A stretch of DNA of 64,000 bases from Lentisphaerae bacterium RIFOXYA12_64_32. Lineage in GTDB: Bacteria > Verrucomicrobiota > Lentisphaeria > Oligosphaerales > YB12-FULL-65-16. The notes beneath the pieces were generated by a model. The model worked only from the letters and a program-made list of their open reading frames with translations. It searched no databases and was not told the DNA's origin. The DNA is taken from assembly GCA_001803235.1 (NCBI GenBank), contig MHBL01000385.1:50931-114930 (forward strand), given 5' to 3'. Made by a program: the position numbers and the translations under genes. This document shows positions 32,630-40,710 of the stretch, one piece after another; position 1 is the first letter of the stretch; each line of letters starts with the position of its first letter.

Positions 32630-33643
32630 TCAGGCAGGATGAGGCTGGATGGTCTGCAGTTCGCGGCGGATCGTCTTGGCAAGGTCCGCACTGGTTGTTG
32701 CGGCGTCGGAGACCTCGATGGTTCGACTCCCGGGATGCTGGTGCCGGAACCAGGTTCTTTGACGGCGTGCGTAAGCCGTTGTTCGGCGGCAAAGTACCGT
32801 GAGGAGTTCCTCCAGACTCCGTTCGCTATGCGGACGCTTGATGTAGTCGGCGATGTCTCGGTAACCCAAAGCCTGCTTTGCGGTCGGAGTGTCCAGAAGT
32901 CCGGCTTGGACTAGCCGTTGCGTTTCCTCGATCCACCCAGCAGCCAGCATTGCCCGGGTGCGATTCGCAATCCGTTCTCTAAGCACGTCCATCGTCGGCA
33001 GGATCACCCACTGTGCGAAACCAGGCTTGGGGATATTGGGACGATCCGACGGTTGCTCTGAAGTCGGCGCATGTCCCGTCATTCGAAGCACGGCCACGGC
33101 TCGCATCAGGCGCCGCGGATTGGGTTCCGTCAGGGCCGCATGGCCTGGTGCGGCAGTTGCGAGTTCCGTTCTTAGGCGCTCCGGACCTCCCGGTGACCCG
33201 TGTTCCGCCCATACTTCCTGGGAAATGCGCCAATCACCGGGCCGGTTGCTTAGCCCGTAGATGACGGCGCGGGCGTACAGTCCGGTGCCGCCGACCAGGA
33301 CTCCGGGGCGGCCGCGCGAATTGAGGTCGGCTAGGACCCTTTCGACCTCTTCGGAGAAGACGCCGGCGCTGAAGGGTGCGTGAATATCGAGGATATCGAT
33401 GAAATGGTGCCTGACTCGGTTGCGAGTCCGGAGATCAGGTTTTGCCGTCCCAATGTCCAGGCCTCGATAGACCTGCATCGAGTCGCAGGAGATGATTTCG
33501 CCGCCCAGGGTTTCAGCCACCTCTACGGCAACGTCACTCTTCCATGAGCAAGTGGGGCCAAGGATTGCGATGCAGCGCGGGCGTGGGCGTGCCGTGGGCG
33601 TTGACGCCGCGCCACCGAAGTCGCTATCAGGGTTGCACTTCAT
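32630..33643 (-). CDS. miaA: tRNA dimethylallyltransferase
   Basis: Transfers the dimethylallyl group to A37 of tRNAs reading UNN codons. The 337-residue protein carries SCDSMQVYRGLDIGTAKP, HHFIDILDIHAPFSAGVF, VGGTGLYARAVIYGL, EPNPRRLMRAVAVL and ALGYRDIADYI, all diagnostic. The Walker A motif is odd: GPTCSWKSD instead of the usual GPTASGKS, with Trp where the glycine before Lys should be (codon TGG at 33544-33542). The gene overlaps the end of lspA by 17 bases and likely shares its transcript with lspA and the dksA-like gene. Confidence 0.93.
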   Translation of the reverse strand: MKCNPDSDFGGAASTPTARPRPRCIAILGPTCSWKSDVAVEVAETLGGEIISCDSMQVYRGLDIGTAKPDLRTRNRVRHHFIDILDIHAPFSAGVFSEEVERVLADLNSRGRPGVLVGGTGLYARAVIYGLSNRPGDWRISQEVWAEHGSPGGPERLRTELATAAPGHAALTEPNPRRLMRAVAVLRMTGHAPTSEQPSDRPNIPKPGFAQWVILPTMDVLRERIANRTRAMLAAGWIEETQRLVQAGLLDTPTAKQALGYRDIADYIKRPHSERSLEELLTVLCRRTTAYARRQRTWFRHQHPGSRTIEVSDAATTSADLAKTIRRELQTIQPHPA

Positions 33644-34130
33644 CTGTCGGCCGGAAAAAGGATGAGATCACGAACACCGCCACTCCGCACGTGATGCCGG
33701 AGTCCGCAATGTTGAAGGCAGGCCAGTGGAATGAACGGTAGAACACCAGAATGAAATCGACGACCTCACCGCGAGCGACACGGTCAATAAGATTGCCGAC
33801 GATGCCGCCAAGGATCAATGCCAGAGCCATTGCGCGTTCCGGCCACCGGTCTGCCAGGACGTCGAACCGCCACACGAGCACGGTGGCTACGACCACCGAG
33901 AATGCGCTCAGGAGTCGGGTCTGTTCCGACATCATTCCCCACGCGGCCCCGGTGTTGCGAACGTGCACCAGATTCAGGAATCCATGGACGATTACGAACT
34001 GGCTCCCCTCGGGCCAGTAGGCCACGACAAGAATCTTTGTCACCTGATCCAGCGCGACCAGGCCAAGGGTGACAAACGCGGGCAGCCGCCAGAAACGTCG
34101 GCACATCGGGTTTCCCGGGAGGCTTCGCAT
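33627..34130 (-). CDS. lspA: Lipoprotein signal peptidase
   Basis: Cleaves signal peptides of diacylglyceryl-prolipoproteins in the inner membrane. The 167-residue protein has four helices and all conserved blocks: LDQVTK, VHVRNTGAAWGM, ALILGGIVGNLIDRVARGEVVDF (first catalytic Asp) and AFNIADSGI (second catalytic Asp). ATG 34130 is used, with MCRRFW at 34106 as an alternative; the longer frame runs across the dksA-like gene and is not real. It supports lipoproteins such as the one at 55.3 kb. Confidence 0.94.
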   Translation of the reverse strand: MRSLPGNPMCRRFWRLPAFVTLGLVALDQVTKILVVAYWPEGSQFVIVHGFLNLVHVRNTGAAWGMMSEQTRLLSAFSVVVATVLVWRFDVLADRWPERAMALALILGGIVGNLIDRVARGEVVDFILVFYRSFHWPAFNIADSGITCGVAVFVISSFFRPTDEVQP

Positions 34131-34324
34131 CGTCAGAGAAGGCACAGGTGCATCCTGGCTTGCCGCCGTGCTGGGTTTCTCGGCCAGACGTAACCGGCCC
34201 CAGCCCGGCGATGGGAATCGATGCCTTGCGGAGAGATCTCGAACCGCCCACGGACAGTGTCTCTCGAAACGCACACGGATCAAGCATTGCATCCGCGGGA
34301 GCCAAGATGTTCGCGAGAACGGGA

Positions 34325-34750
34325 CTACTTGCGGTACAAACCCGCCTGCGTCTCCCGCGCCGCCATGCAGTTTACGCAGTAGTTTGCGTAAGGCTTCGCT
34401 TCGAGCCGTGCGACGGCGATCGTGCCGTTGCAGTCTTGGCAAATGCCGTAACTGCCTTCTTCAATCCGCTGCAAAGCTCGTTCAATCAGGTCGAGTCGCT
34501 GCTCCTCTTCGCCCATCAGAGCCAACTCGGTATCGCGCATGAAGTCGTCGCTGCCGACATCCGCCAGTTCCTCTCCCGCCTGCTTGTTGGAGGTGAGCGA
34601 TGAGGCGGACAGGCTCCGAATCTGGGCCGCCATCTGGGAGCGGAGATCCAGCAGGGCGTCGTGGAATCTGGCAAACTTCCCGCCCTTCTTGGCGGCTTTC
34701 TTGCTTCGGGGTGCTGCCGTGGATTTTCCGGCCCTCTTCTTCTCTGGCAT
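34325..34750 (-). CDS. DksA/TraR-type C4 zinc-finger protein
   Basis: A 141-residue protein with a Lys/Arg-rich N-terminus, a coiled-coil region (FHDALLDLRSQMAAQIRSLSASSL, then ALMGEEEQRLDLIERALQRIEEG) and a C-terminal C4 zinc finger, YGICQDCNGTIAVARLEAKPYANYCVNCM. DksA-family proteins act on RNA polymerase through the secondary channel. The coiled coil has SDDFMRDTE rather than the acidic tip of DksA, so it may belong to the short YocK/TraR-like branch. AAAGGAG precedes the ATG. It heads the lspA-miaA cluster. Confidence 0.85.
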   Translation of the reverse strand: MPEKKRAGKSTAAPRSKKAAKKGGKFARFHDALLDLRSQMAAQIRSLSASSLTSNKQAGEELADVGSDDFMRDTELALMGEEEQRLDLIERALQRIEEGSYGICQDCNGTIAVARLEAKPYANYCVNCMAARETQAGLYRK

Positions 34751-34905
34751 AGCGGACGTCTCCTTTGGTGGGATGGCGTTTGAAACCGCCCCCCCCTTCC
34801 CTTTTTGGCTCCTTTTCCGAGCGGCCTGTCGCTTGCCCGGTTCCAGAGCGGCTCAAAATATACCCTCGCCTCCTCCCCAATCAAACGCCAAACCGCAAGA
34901 TACCG

Positions 34906-35062
34906 GTAATGCGTCAGTCGCGGGTGGACGGTTGGGCGGTAGATGGCCAAAGTGGCGGGAGCGGCTCGCTCCCGCGGGTGTCGGAGCGAGCCGCTCCGAC
35001 CACTTTAGGCGTCAGCCCCGGTCAACCTTCGACCCTATCTCCACCCGCGACTGACGCATTAC
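34906..35062. repeat. Non-coding dispersed element, copy C2
   Basis: A 157-base element with 21-base perfect terminal inverted repeats (G followed by TAATGCGTCAGTCGCGGGTG and its inverse). The interior contains the hairpin GAGCGGCTCGCTCCC...GGAGCGAGCCGCTCC, also seen in part at the right edge of the window (63958-64000). The reverse complement aligns with copy C1 throughout. It overlaps the 3' end of uvrC. Confidence 0.85.
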
Positions 35063-36518
35063 GAGTGAGGTAACTGTGGACCCGCGTGGCCAGTTCCCGT
35101 CCCAAGCCCGGGACTGCCGTCGCAATTTCCTCCGGACTGGCGGACCGAAGCCGCCGGACGGAACCAAATGCCCGCAGCAAGAGTTCGTATCGTTTGTCGC
35201 CCACGCCCTCGATATCTTGGAGTTGCGAGGCCAGAATGCGTCGGCGACGCAGAATGCGGTGATATGCGATGGCGAAGCGATGTGCCTCATCCCTTACGGA
35301 CTGAAGCAGGCGCAACCCCAGGTCCTGTCGGGATAGTCGCACCGGTTCCTCCCGCCCCGGCAGGTAGATCTCCTCCTGCTTCTTGGCCAGAGCCAGCACG
35401 GCCAAGGGAGGCACCCCCAAAGCGGCAAGCGCCTGCAGCGCCGCCTGCAACTGCCCCGGCCCACCGTCGAGGACGACAAGGTCGGGCATGGGGTTCTTCT
35501 CGGCCAACACGCGTTGGTAGCGCCGGGTTACGACTTCCCGCATCATGGCCGTGTCATCTGTGGCGTCAGGCCTGCGGATGCGGTATCGTCGGTATTCCTT
35601 CCGCACAGGCGAACCATCGACGAAACGAACCAGACTACCAACCCCCAAGCGACTGCGGATATTCGAGATGTCGAAACAGTCAATCACTCGCGGAAGCACG
35701 GGCAAGCCTAGAGCCTTCTGCAATCCGTCCATGCGCTGCTGTGCGACCGTTTTTGGCATGTCCTCCAGCGAGGCCCTGGAAAAGGTCCGCCGCAGTGGAT
35801 CGCAGAGCAGGCGGAGGTTGTCGATCATATCTCGCAGTCGCGCGGCCTCTTCAAAACTGTGCTGTGCGGCGGCTTCTTGCATACGTTCCGCCAAGCCTGC
35901 CGCCAGTTGGCGCGAGTCTCCCCGAAGTACCTCAAGCACCTGGTTCACGCGCCCCGCATACTCGGCGCGCGTGATCCTCCCGTCGCAGGGGCATGAGCAG
36001 GCACGAATCGCCCGGTCCAGGCAGTGCCGACGCGTTGCCGCATCAGGTGTCGCCGCCCTGCAGGTGCGAAGCCCAAACCGGGCCGAAAGGTAACGAACCG
36101 TTTCCCGCAAAACCCCGGCCCTGGGGAAAGGTCCGAAGTACAAACGCCCGTCATCTTTGCGGAGACGGGCAAGGGTCAGGCGCGGAAACGGCTCTCGCGG
36201 ATCGAGGCAGACGAGCAGAAATCGCTTGTCATCACGCAGCTCCACGTTGTAGCGTGGTGCGTATTCTTTGATCAGGCGCGACTCAAGAAGCAAAGCCTCC
36301 GCTTCCGTTCGGACCGGCAGGACCTCAAACGTCCCAATACTATTGACGAGCGCCCGAAGCTTGGGGTCTGCCCGTTGTCTCTGGGAAGGACGAAAATAGG
36401 TTGCCAGGCGTTTGCGTAGAGACCTGGCTTTGCCAACATAGATGACATCCCCCATGGTATTGCGGAACACGTAAACCCCGGGCGCAGACGGAACGCTCTG
36501 AGATGAAAACCGTTTCAT
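35022..36518 (-). CDS. uvrC: Excinuclease ABC subunit C
   Basis: Makes the dual incision in nucleotide-excision repair. The 498-residue protein has a GIY-YIG domain (GVYVFRNTMGDVIYVGKARSLRKRL), a Cys region (CSCPCDGRITRAEY), a UVR motif (AAAQHSFEEAARLRDMIDNL), the RNase H-like nuclease (IDCFDISNIRS, LVVLDGGPGQL, DEAHRFAIAYHR) and helix-hairpin-helix motifs. It is shorter than the usual 600. ATG 36518 is preferred to GTG 36545. The last 13 residues and the stop codon are supplied by repeat element C2. The nuclease motifs show Asn for His in FDISH and Pro for Lys in DGGKGQ. Confidence 0.92.
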   Translation of the reverse strand: MKRFSSQSVPSAPGVYVFRNTMGDVIYVGKARSLRKRLATYFRPSQRQRADPKLRALVNSIGTFEVLPVRTEAEALLLESRLIKEYAPRYNVELRDDKRFLLVCLDPREPFPRLTLARLRKDDGRLYFGPFPRAGVLRETVRYLSARFGLRTCRAATPDAATRRHCLDRAIRACSCPCDGRITRAEYAGRVNQVLEVLRGDSRQLAAGLAERMQEAAAQHSFEEAARLRDMIDNLRLLCDPLRRTFSRASLEDMPKTVAQQRMDGLQKALGLPVLPRVIDCFDISNIRSRLGVGSLVRFVDGSPVRKEYRRYRIRRPDATDDTAMMREVVTRRYQRVLAEKNPMPDLVVLDGGPGQLQAALQALAALGVPPLAVLALAKKQEEIYLPGREEPVRLSRQDLGLRLLQSVRDEAHRFAIAYHRILRRRRILASQLQDIEGVGDKRYELLLRAFGSVRRLRSASPEEIATAVPGLGRELATRVHSYLTRNASVAGGDRVEG

Positions 36519-36591
36519 GGCAGCACCCGTCGGGTTGCTTCTCACAGTTCATCAAGGCTAATACAGCTTCAATCGCATCCAGAATCTCGCT

Positions 36592-36647
36592 ATTGTGAAA
36601 TAAAACACAATTCAGCGTCTTGATATTATTGTAACCCAACCTAATTT
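36592..36647 (+). promoter_or_regulatory. Inverted repeat and promoter of a candidate small RNA
   Basis: ATTGTGAAATAAAACACAAT (36592-36611) is a 6-8-6 inverted repeat. It sits just upstream of TTGATA (36620-36625), a 16-base spacer and TAATTT (36642-36647). The layout is that of an activator or regulator site ahead of a promoter. Confidence 0.4.
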
Positions 36648-36653
36648 ACAGGT

Positions 36654-36759
36654 GTCTGGACGAAAATGTAACCGGCAGGTTTAGGACAAACAAAATACGT
36701 TCCCCCGCCCTGGCAAGTTCCTCCCCCCTCTTCCCCTACTTGCCAGGGCACTTTTTTTT
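36654..36759 (+). ncRNA. Candidate small RNA, about 105 nt
   Basis: Defined only by a promoter match on the left and a strong intrinsic terminator on the right (36707-36759). No ORF fits: the one ATG is followed at once by TAA. I recognise no known RNA family in it. It is read on the + strand, divergent from uvrC. Confidence 0.3.
36707..36759 (+). terminator. Strong intrinsic terminator
   Basis: GCCCTGGCAAGT (36707-36718) pairs perfectly with ACTTGCCAGGGC (36738-36749), followed by AC and eight Ts. No protein gene upstream on this strand would use it. Confidence 0.8.
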
Positions 36760-37139
36760 CGACCTGTGCGGGTAAATCCGACCGCGGCACCGTTCGTAGT
36801 GGTGTCGCAGTCCCGGCGGCGCACCCGCCGGGCAAGACACCATCCCCGCACCCCACCGTCGCCACACGTCCGGCTTCGTTCGGAGACTTCGCCGCGACAC
36901 GCCAGATGGGCTCTTGGCGCTCCACGTTGTTCCGCGCGCTGCGAGCCCACTACGAACGGGTACAGCCTGGCGGACATGGCGGGTCTTTTCTCTCCTTTGT
37001 CACCCGCACAGAACCGGCGGGGGGGGGCGCCAAGCTGCACAAGTCTGGCAACCTCACTTTCCAGTTGCGAGACGTGACATCCAAAGAGCGCCGGTGAACG
37101 AGGCGACTCTCTGGCTCACCTCAACCGTGCGCGAACAAC

Positions 37140-37167
37140 TTGACAGTCGGTCCCGTGACGCTATTTT
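37140..37167 (+). promoter_or_regulatory. Promoter of trpB
   Basis: TTGACA (37140-37145), 16-base spacer, TATTTT (37162-37167). The 5' leader would be about 160 bases. It includes a 12-codon ORF from ATG 37280 with one Trp codon, ending just before the ribosome-binding site. Confidence 0.5.
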
Positions 37168-37332
37168 CCCAACGTTTCGATACAATGGAACAGCCATCCA
37201 TGGCACTGCCGAGAGGGTGCCTACATGGGAGGTTGAAGCCCCTCGGTGACGCGATACGGGCTGTTCATGTTGCTGTGCTTATGGTGAAAGCGCGTTGGGT
37301 CACATATCAGGCCTAGAGAAAGGAGCATGCCG

Positions 37333-38694
37333 ATGGACGTGCGAAAAATCTTCCTGGACGAACGAGAGATTCCGCGGCAGTGGTACAACATTCAGGCGGA
37401 CATGCCCAATCCGATGAAACCACCCCTGCATCCAGGCACGGGCAAGCCTGTGGGGCCGGAGGACCTGGCGCCCGTGTTTCCAATGCCGTTGATCGAGCAG
37501 GAGGTATCGCAGCAGCGCTGGATCGACATTCCTGACGAAGTCATGGAAAAGTTGCTCATTTGGCGACCTTCTCCTTTGTATCGCGCCACGGCGCTGGAAA
37601 AGGCCTTGGGAACTCCGGCAAAGATTTTCTACAAGAACGAGGGTGTTTCCCCGGCGGGAAGCCACAAGCCCAACACGGCGATCGCGCAGGCTTACTACAA
37701 CAAGAAGTTCGGCATCAAGCGCCTGACGACGGAAACCGGAGCCGGGCAGTGGGGCAGCGCCATCGCCTTCGCCTGCAAGCTTTTTGGCTTGGAGTGCCAG
37801 GTTTACATGGTGCGCATCAGTTTCGATCAGAAGCCGTTCCGCAAGTTGATGATGCAGACGTGGGGCGCCAAGTGCACGGCGAGCCCCAGCGACAAGACCA
37901 ACGCCGGTCGCGACATCCTGGCCAAGATGCCGGACACCCCCGGAAGCCTGGGAATTGCCATCAGCGAGGCCATTGAGGACGCTGTGACGTCCAAGGATAC
38001 GCGCTACTCCCTGGGAAGCGTGCTGAACCACGTACTCCTGCACCAGACCATCATCGGACTCGAAGCCCAGAAGCAGATGCAGAAAGTAGGGTTGTACCCC
38101 GACGTCGTCATCGGTTGCGTCGGTGGTGGTTCGAACTTTGCCGGACTGGCATTCCCCTACGTCCGAGACAAGATCCATGGCAAGAACCTCACCGTCATCG
38201 GAGTTGAACCCGCCGCTTGCCCGACGATGACCAGGGCCCCGTTCGTTTACGACTTTGGCGACACCGCAAAGACCACGCCCCTCTTGCCCATGCACTCACT
38301 GGGGCACAGTTTCGTGCCGCCCCCTGTGCACGCGGGTGGACTGCGCTACCATGGCGTTGCCCCGCTCGTGTCGCAGTTGCTGGTCGACCGCCTCATCGAG
38401 GCGCGTTCCGTCAAGCAGATGGAGTGCTACGCCGCCGCCATGTTGTGGGCCCAGACCGAGGGGTTCATTTCGGCGCCCGAGACTTCACACGCCATCGCGG
38501 TGGCGATCCAGGAAGCCAAGAAGGCCAAGGAAGAGGGCAAAGAGAAAGTGATCCTGCTGAACTGGTCGGGCCACGGCCTCATGGACCTCACCGGCTACGA
38601 TGCGTACATGAGCGGCAAGCTGAAGGACTACGAACTGCCGCAGTCTGAAATTGACAGTGCACTGGACGAGATCAAGGACTATCCGAAGCCGTAG
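37333..38694 (+). CDS. trpB: Tryptophan synthase beta chain, TrpB2 type
   Basis: PLP enzyme that joins indole (or indole and serine equivalents) to form tryptophan. The 453-residue sequence has the TrpB2-specific N-terminal extension (DEREIPRQWYNIQADMPNP), WRPSPLYRA, the PLP lysine in GSHKPNTA, TTETGAGQWGSAI, the phosphate loop GCVGGGSNFAGLAFP, and the late HSLGHSFVPPPVHAGGLRYHG. TrpB2 enzymes do not need TrpA and are common where indole is salvaged. ATG 37333 is chosen because AAAGGAG lies seven bases upstream; the ATG at 37327 is too close to it. No other trp gene is in the window. Confidence 0.94.
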   Translation: MDVRKIFLDEREIPRQWYNIQADMPNPMKPPLHPGTGKPVGPEDLAPVFPMPLIEQEVSQQRWIDIPDEVMEKLLIWRPSPLYRATALEKALGTPAKIFYKNEGVSPAGSHKPNTAIAQAYYNKKFGIKRLTTETGAGQWGSAIAFACKLFGLECQVYMVRISFDQKPFRKLMMQTWGAKCTASPSDKTNAGRDILAKMPDTPGSLGIAISEAIEDAVTSKDTRYSLGSVLNHVLLHQTIIGLEAQKQMQKVGLYPDVVIGCVGGGSNFAGLAFPYVRDKIHGKNLTVIGVEPAACPTMTRAPFVYDFGDTAKTTPLLPMHSLGHSFVPPPVHAGGLRYHGVAPLVSQLLVDRLIEARSVKQMECYAAAMLWAQTEGFISAPETSHAIAVAIQEAKKAKEEGKEKVILLNWSGHGLMDLTGYDAYMSGKLKDYELPQSEIDSALDEIKDYPKP

Positions 38695-38722
38695 TTCCGG
38701 AGGTGACTTTCCGTACTGCCAG

Positions 38723-38766
38723 GGCCACCGGGTGACGATCGCCGCCCGGTGGCCTTGACCTATTTT
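38723..38766 (+). terminator. Terminator-like hairpin after trpB
   Basis: GGCCACCGGG pairs with CCCGGTGGCC across a 12-base loop (38723-38754), followed by TTGACCTATTTT. It is 28 bases past the trpB stop codon. The T-tract is interrupted, so efficiency is uncertain. Confidence 0.55.
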
Positions 38767-38791
38767 GGTATTGAGGGTCGAGGTGGAGTGA

Positions 38792-39091
38792 ATGGAGATC
38801 GTGAGGGTTAGAACCGCAGATGATCGGCGGACCGTCCGGTGCCCGCGCTTGGGGCACGATGTTCCCCTGCTCTACTGCCGCACCCAGGAACAGAAAACGG
38901 TGTGCCCGAAGATCTTGGACTGCTGGTGGGAACAGTTCGACATTCAGGCGTTCTTGGCCTCCGTTCTCACACCGTCGGAGTTGAACCGGTTGGCCTGTCC
39001 CCCGCCGCCCGCCAAACTTGTCAGCATTCTGGACCTGATAGAGCGAGCCAGGCGCTGTTCCCCCGAAGATTCGTCACAACCGACCCCCTAA
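38792..39091 (+). CDS. Small Cys-containing conserved protein
   Basis: A 99-residue protein with RCPRLGHDVPLLYCRTQEQKTVCPKILDCWWEQFD near the N-terminus; the four-cysteine spacing suggests a metal site. I recognise this pattern from short proteins in many anaerobes but know of no assigned function. The tail is proline-rich. It follows trpB by about 100 bases, after a likely terminator. Confidence 0.6.
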   Translation: MEIVRVRTADDRRTVRCPRLGHDVPLLYCRTQEQKTVCPKILDCWWEQFDIQAFLASVLTPSELNRLACPPPPAKLVSILDLIERARRCSPEDSSQPTP

Positions 39092-39165
39092 GTCGCCTGC
39101 CGCTGTGACGTGCGGGACGGTGCCAGGTCGAAAACATTCGACCATCTTGCCCGGCCAACAGGCCG

Positions 39166-39756
39166 TTATTTGCGCCCGGGGGCGCTCGTGCGCCTTTTGC
39201 CGGACACCTCACGGCGCTGCCCCTCCCCTGCCCCGCTGCGTGTCGATGCGCCGCAGCACGACCGCGCAGACGTGTATTTGCTTAAGTCATACTCAATCAG
39301 GCGGTCGGGCATGGGGAGCCGAAAAAGTTCGACGCGCGATTCCTGGAAGAAGCGCTCGGCCAGGGTGTCGTGGTAATCGGAAAAAACGACGACACGGTTG
39401 ACGCCTGCGGCAATCAAGGCCTTGGCGCACGCGGTGCAGGGCATGTTGGTGACGTATGCCGTGGCGGCCATCAGATTTACACCGTGGCGCGTCGCCTGGC
39501 AGATGGCGTTGATCTCGGCATGGTTGGTGCGAACGCAGTGATCGTCGACAATCAGACAACCGTCAGTATAGCAGTGCGCAGCCCCCGGGAGCGAGCCGTT
39601 GTAGCCAGTCGCCAGGACATGCCGGTCTTTGACCAAGACGCAGCCACAGTGCATACGCGGACAAGTGGCTCTTTCGGAAGCCAACATCGCCAGTTTCAGA
39701 AAGTACTCGTCCCACGTCGGTCGGCGCCACTCCGTTTTCGCGATTCCGTCGGTCAC
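39166..39756 (-). CDS. dCMP deaminase (ComEB-like cytidine/deoxycytidylate deaminase)
   Basis: Converts dCMP to dUMP, feeding thymidylate synthesis. The zinc-dependent deaminase motifs are complete: HAE in TNHAEINAICQA and PCTAC in NMPCTACAKALI. Further blocks YNGSLPGAAHC and the N-terminal RPTWDEYFLKLAMLASERATCPRMHCGCVLVK match the dCMP group with its extra zinc site. The start is GTG 39756 with AGGAG eight bases upstream; the earlier ATG has none. The last 35 residues, Arg- and Ser-rich, have no counterpart in the family I know and may be a recent readthrough extension. Confidence 0.9.
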   Translation of the reverse strand: MTDGIAKTEWRRPTWDEYFLKLAMLASERATCPRMHCGCVLVKDRHVLATGYNGSLPGAAHCYTDGCLIVDDHCVRTNHAEINAICQATRHGVNLMAATAYVTNMPCTACAKALIAAGVNRVVVFSDYHDTLAERFFQESRVELFRLPMPDRLIEYDLSKYTSARSCCGASTRSGAGEGQRREVSGKRRTSAPGRK

Positions 39757-40710
39757 GGTCAGACTCCTAACTTCGCATGCCCTGAACTCAAGCTCAGGGG
39801 CGCCGTTGACCATCCGTCGAGTCCCTATGCCCGCCCTGCCTCACCGACGCTAAACTTACCCTGCCAATAGCCTTCTTGCTATCCGCGGCATGTTCCAGGC
39901 AGGGCTGTTTCAAGATCTGGCGCCGCGTCTCGGAAGGCCACACCTCCGCGCACACCTGGTAGGGGCGGCCTGTCCTCAGGCCGCCCCCCCGGCGTGGGGA
40001 CACGCCGGGGGTACTCGCTGCACGCGACGGTCACGAATCTTGAAACAGCCCTGTGTTCCAGGCAGGGCTGTTTCAGATTCTTGTGGTGCGGATGTTCGGC
40101 ACGTAGCCATGCTTCAGCAAGCCTCAGTTCTCGCCTATCAGACATGCAACACAAAAATCCATACAAGCCAAATCGTGACAAATAATGCCAATTTAGGACT
40201 TTTGGTTGCGGTGTGAGTTGGAAAAGTAGTGGACGACGGGTAAAGTATGTGGCATGATTGAACGCCAAGCAGTAGCGAAGGCCTGAAGGTTTGCTGCGTG
40301 GTCGAGGCTTGGCGACACATGCGATACAAAGTGTAGTCACAAAGTCTGTTTTACCTTACCGCATTCCGGGGGATGCGATCCGGCATATACGTTTTGGCAA
40401 GCGAGTTTTGGTCCCATGAACGGGTTTGGACAGTGCACCGTTCCCACTGCGCAAGTGGTGGATGTGGCACGTTCAAGCCCCGTCAACACCCAGCCGCACC
40501 ACGGTTGTTCACAGGGATCCAACAGCATCCAGCCGCGAGTTGAATCGGCTGGGAATGCCGTTGGCATTTTGGTTTTTTGGGCTTGGGTTGCGCTCTTGGC
40601 GCTTTCACTCTTGCATTTGCATTGCGCCGGCAGTTTGCGGACCGGTTCATCAGATTGCTCAACGTGTGCTGGACGCAAGAATCCCTCGGGCGGGTGAGAG
40701 GGATTGCCAT
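39757..40710. other. Long gap before the kinase gene
   Basis: Contains the palindromic repeat cluster (39891-40079), two GC hairpins (GGGCGGCC...GGCCGCCC near 39965 and CCCCGGCG...CGCCGGGG near 39995), and a promoter-like pair TTGGAA (40218)/TAAAGT (40241). The part from 40247 to 40710 has open frames on the + strand, but they lack a ribosome-binding site and look non-coding. Confidence 0.45.
39891..40079. repeat. Palindromic repeat cluster
   Basis: TGTTCCAGGCAGGGCTGTTTCA occurs at 39891-39912 and again at 40054-40075 in the same orientation. Immediately before the second copy lies an inverted partial copy, ATCTTGAAACAGCCCTG (40037-40053). The result is a strong hairpin (TGAAACAGCCCTG...CAGGGCTGTTTCA). 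REP-like organisation. Confidence 0.7.

Larger units (their letters stand above)
36519..37332. other. Gap between uvrC and trpB
   Basis: The left part holds a candidate small RNA unit (36592-36759). The middle part, 36770-37130, has GC-rich inverted segments such as CCCGGCGG...CCGCCGGG near 36815-36833 but no convincing gene. The right part holds the trpB promoter. Short minus-strand frames here lack ribosome-binding sites and protein-like composition. Confidence 0.5.

Noticed and set aside
32505..32640. Chromosomal replication origin in the AT-rich gap
   Set aside because: Only one weak DnaA-box-like sequence, no cluster, and no dnaA or dnaN nearby.
36681..37040. 119-codon minus-strand frame in the uvrC-trpB gap
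   Set aside because: Arg/Gly-rich composition, no ribosome-binding site, overlaps the strong terminator; no family features.
37280..37318. Trp leader peptide for trpB attenuation
   Set aside because: The 12-codon ORF has only one Trp codon and no terminator/antiterminator pair follows before the ribosome-binding site.
40426..40710. N-terminal extension of the kinase
   Set aside because: The frame is open upstream, but the well-placed ATG at 40711 has a ribosome-binding site and the extension lacks protein-like character.
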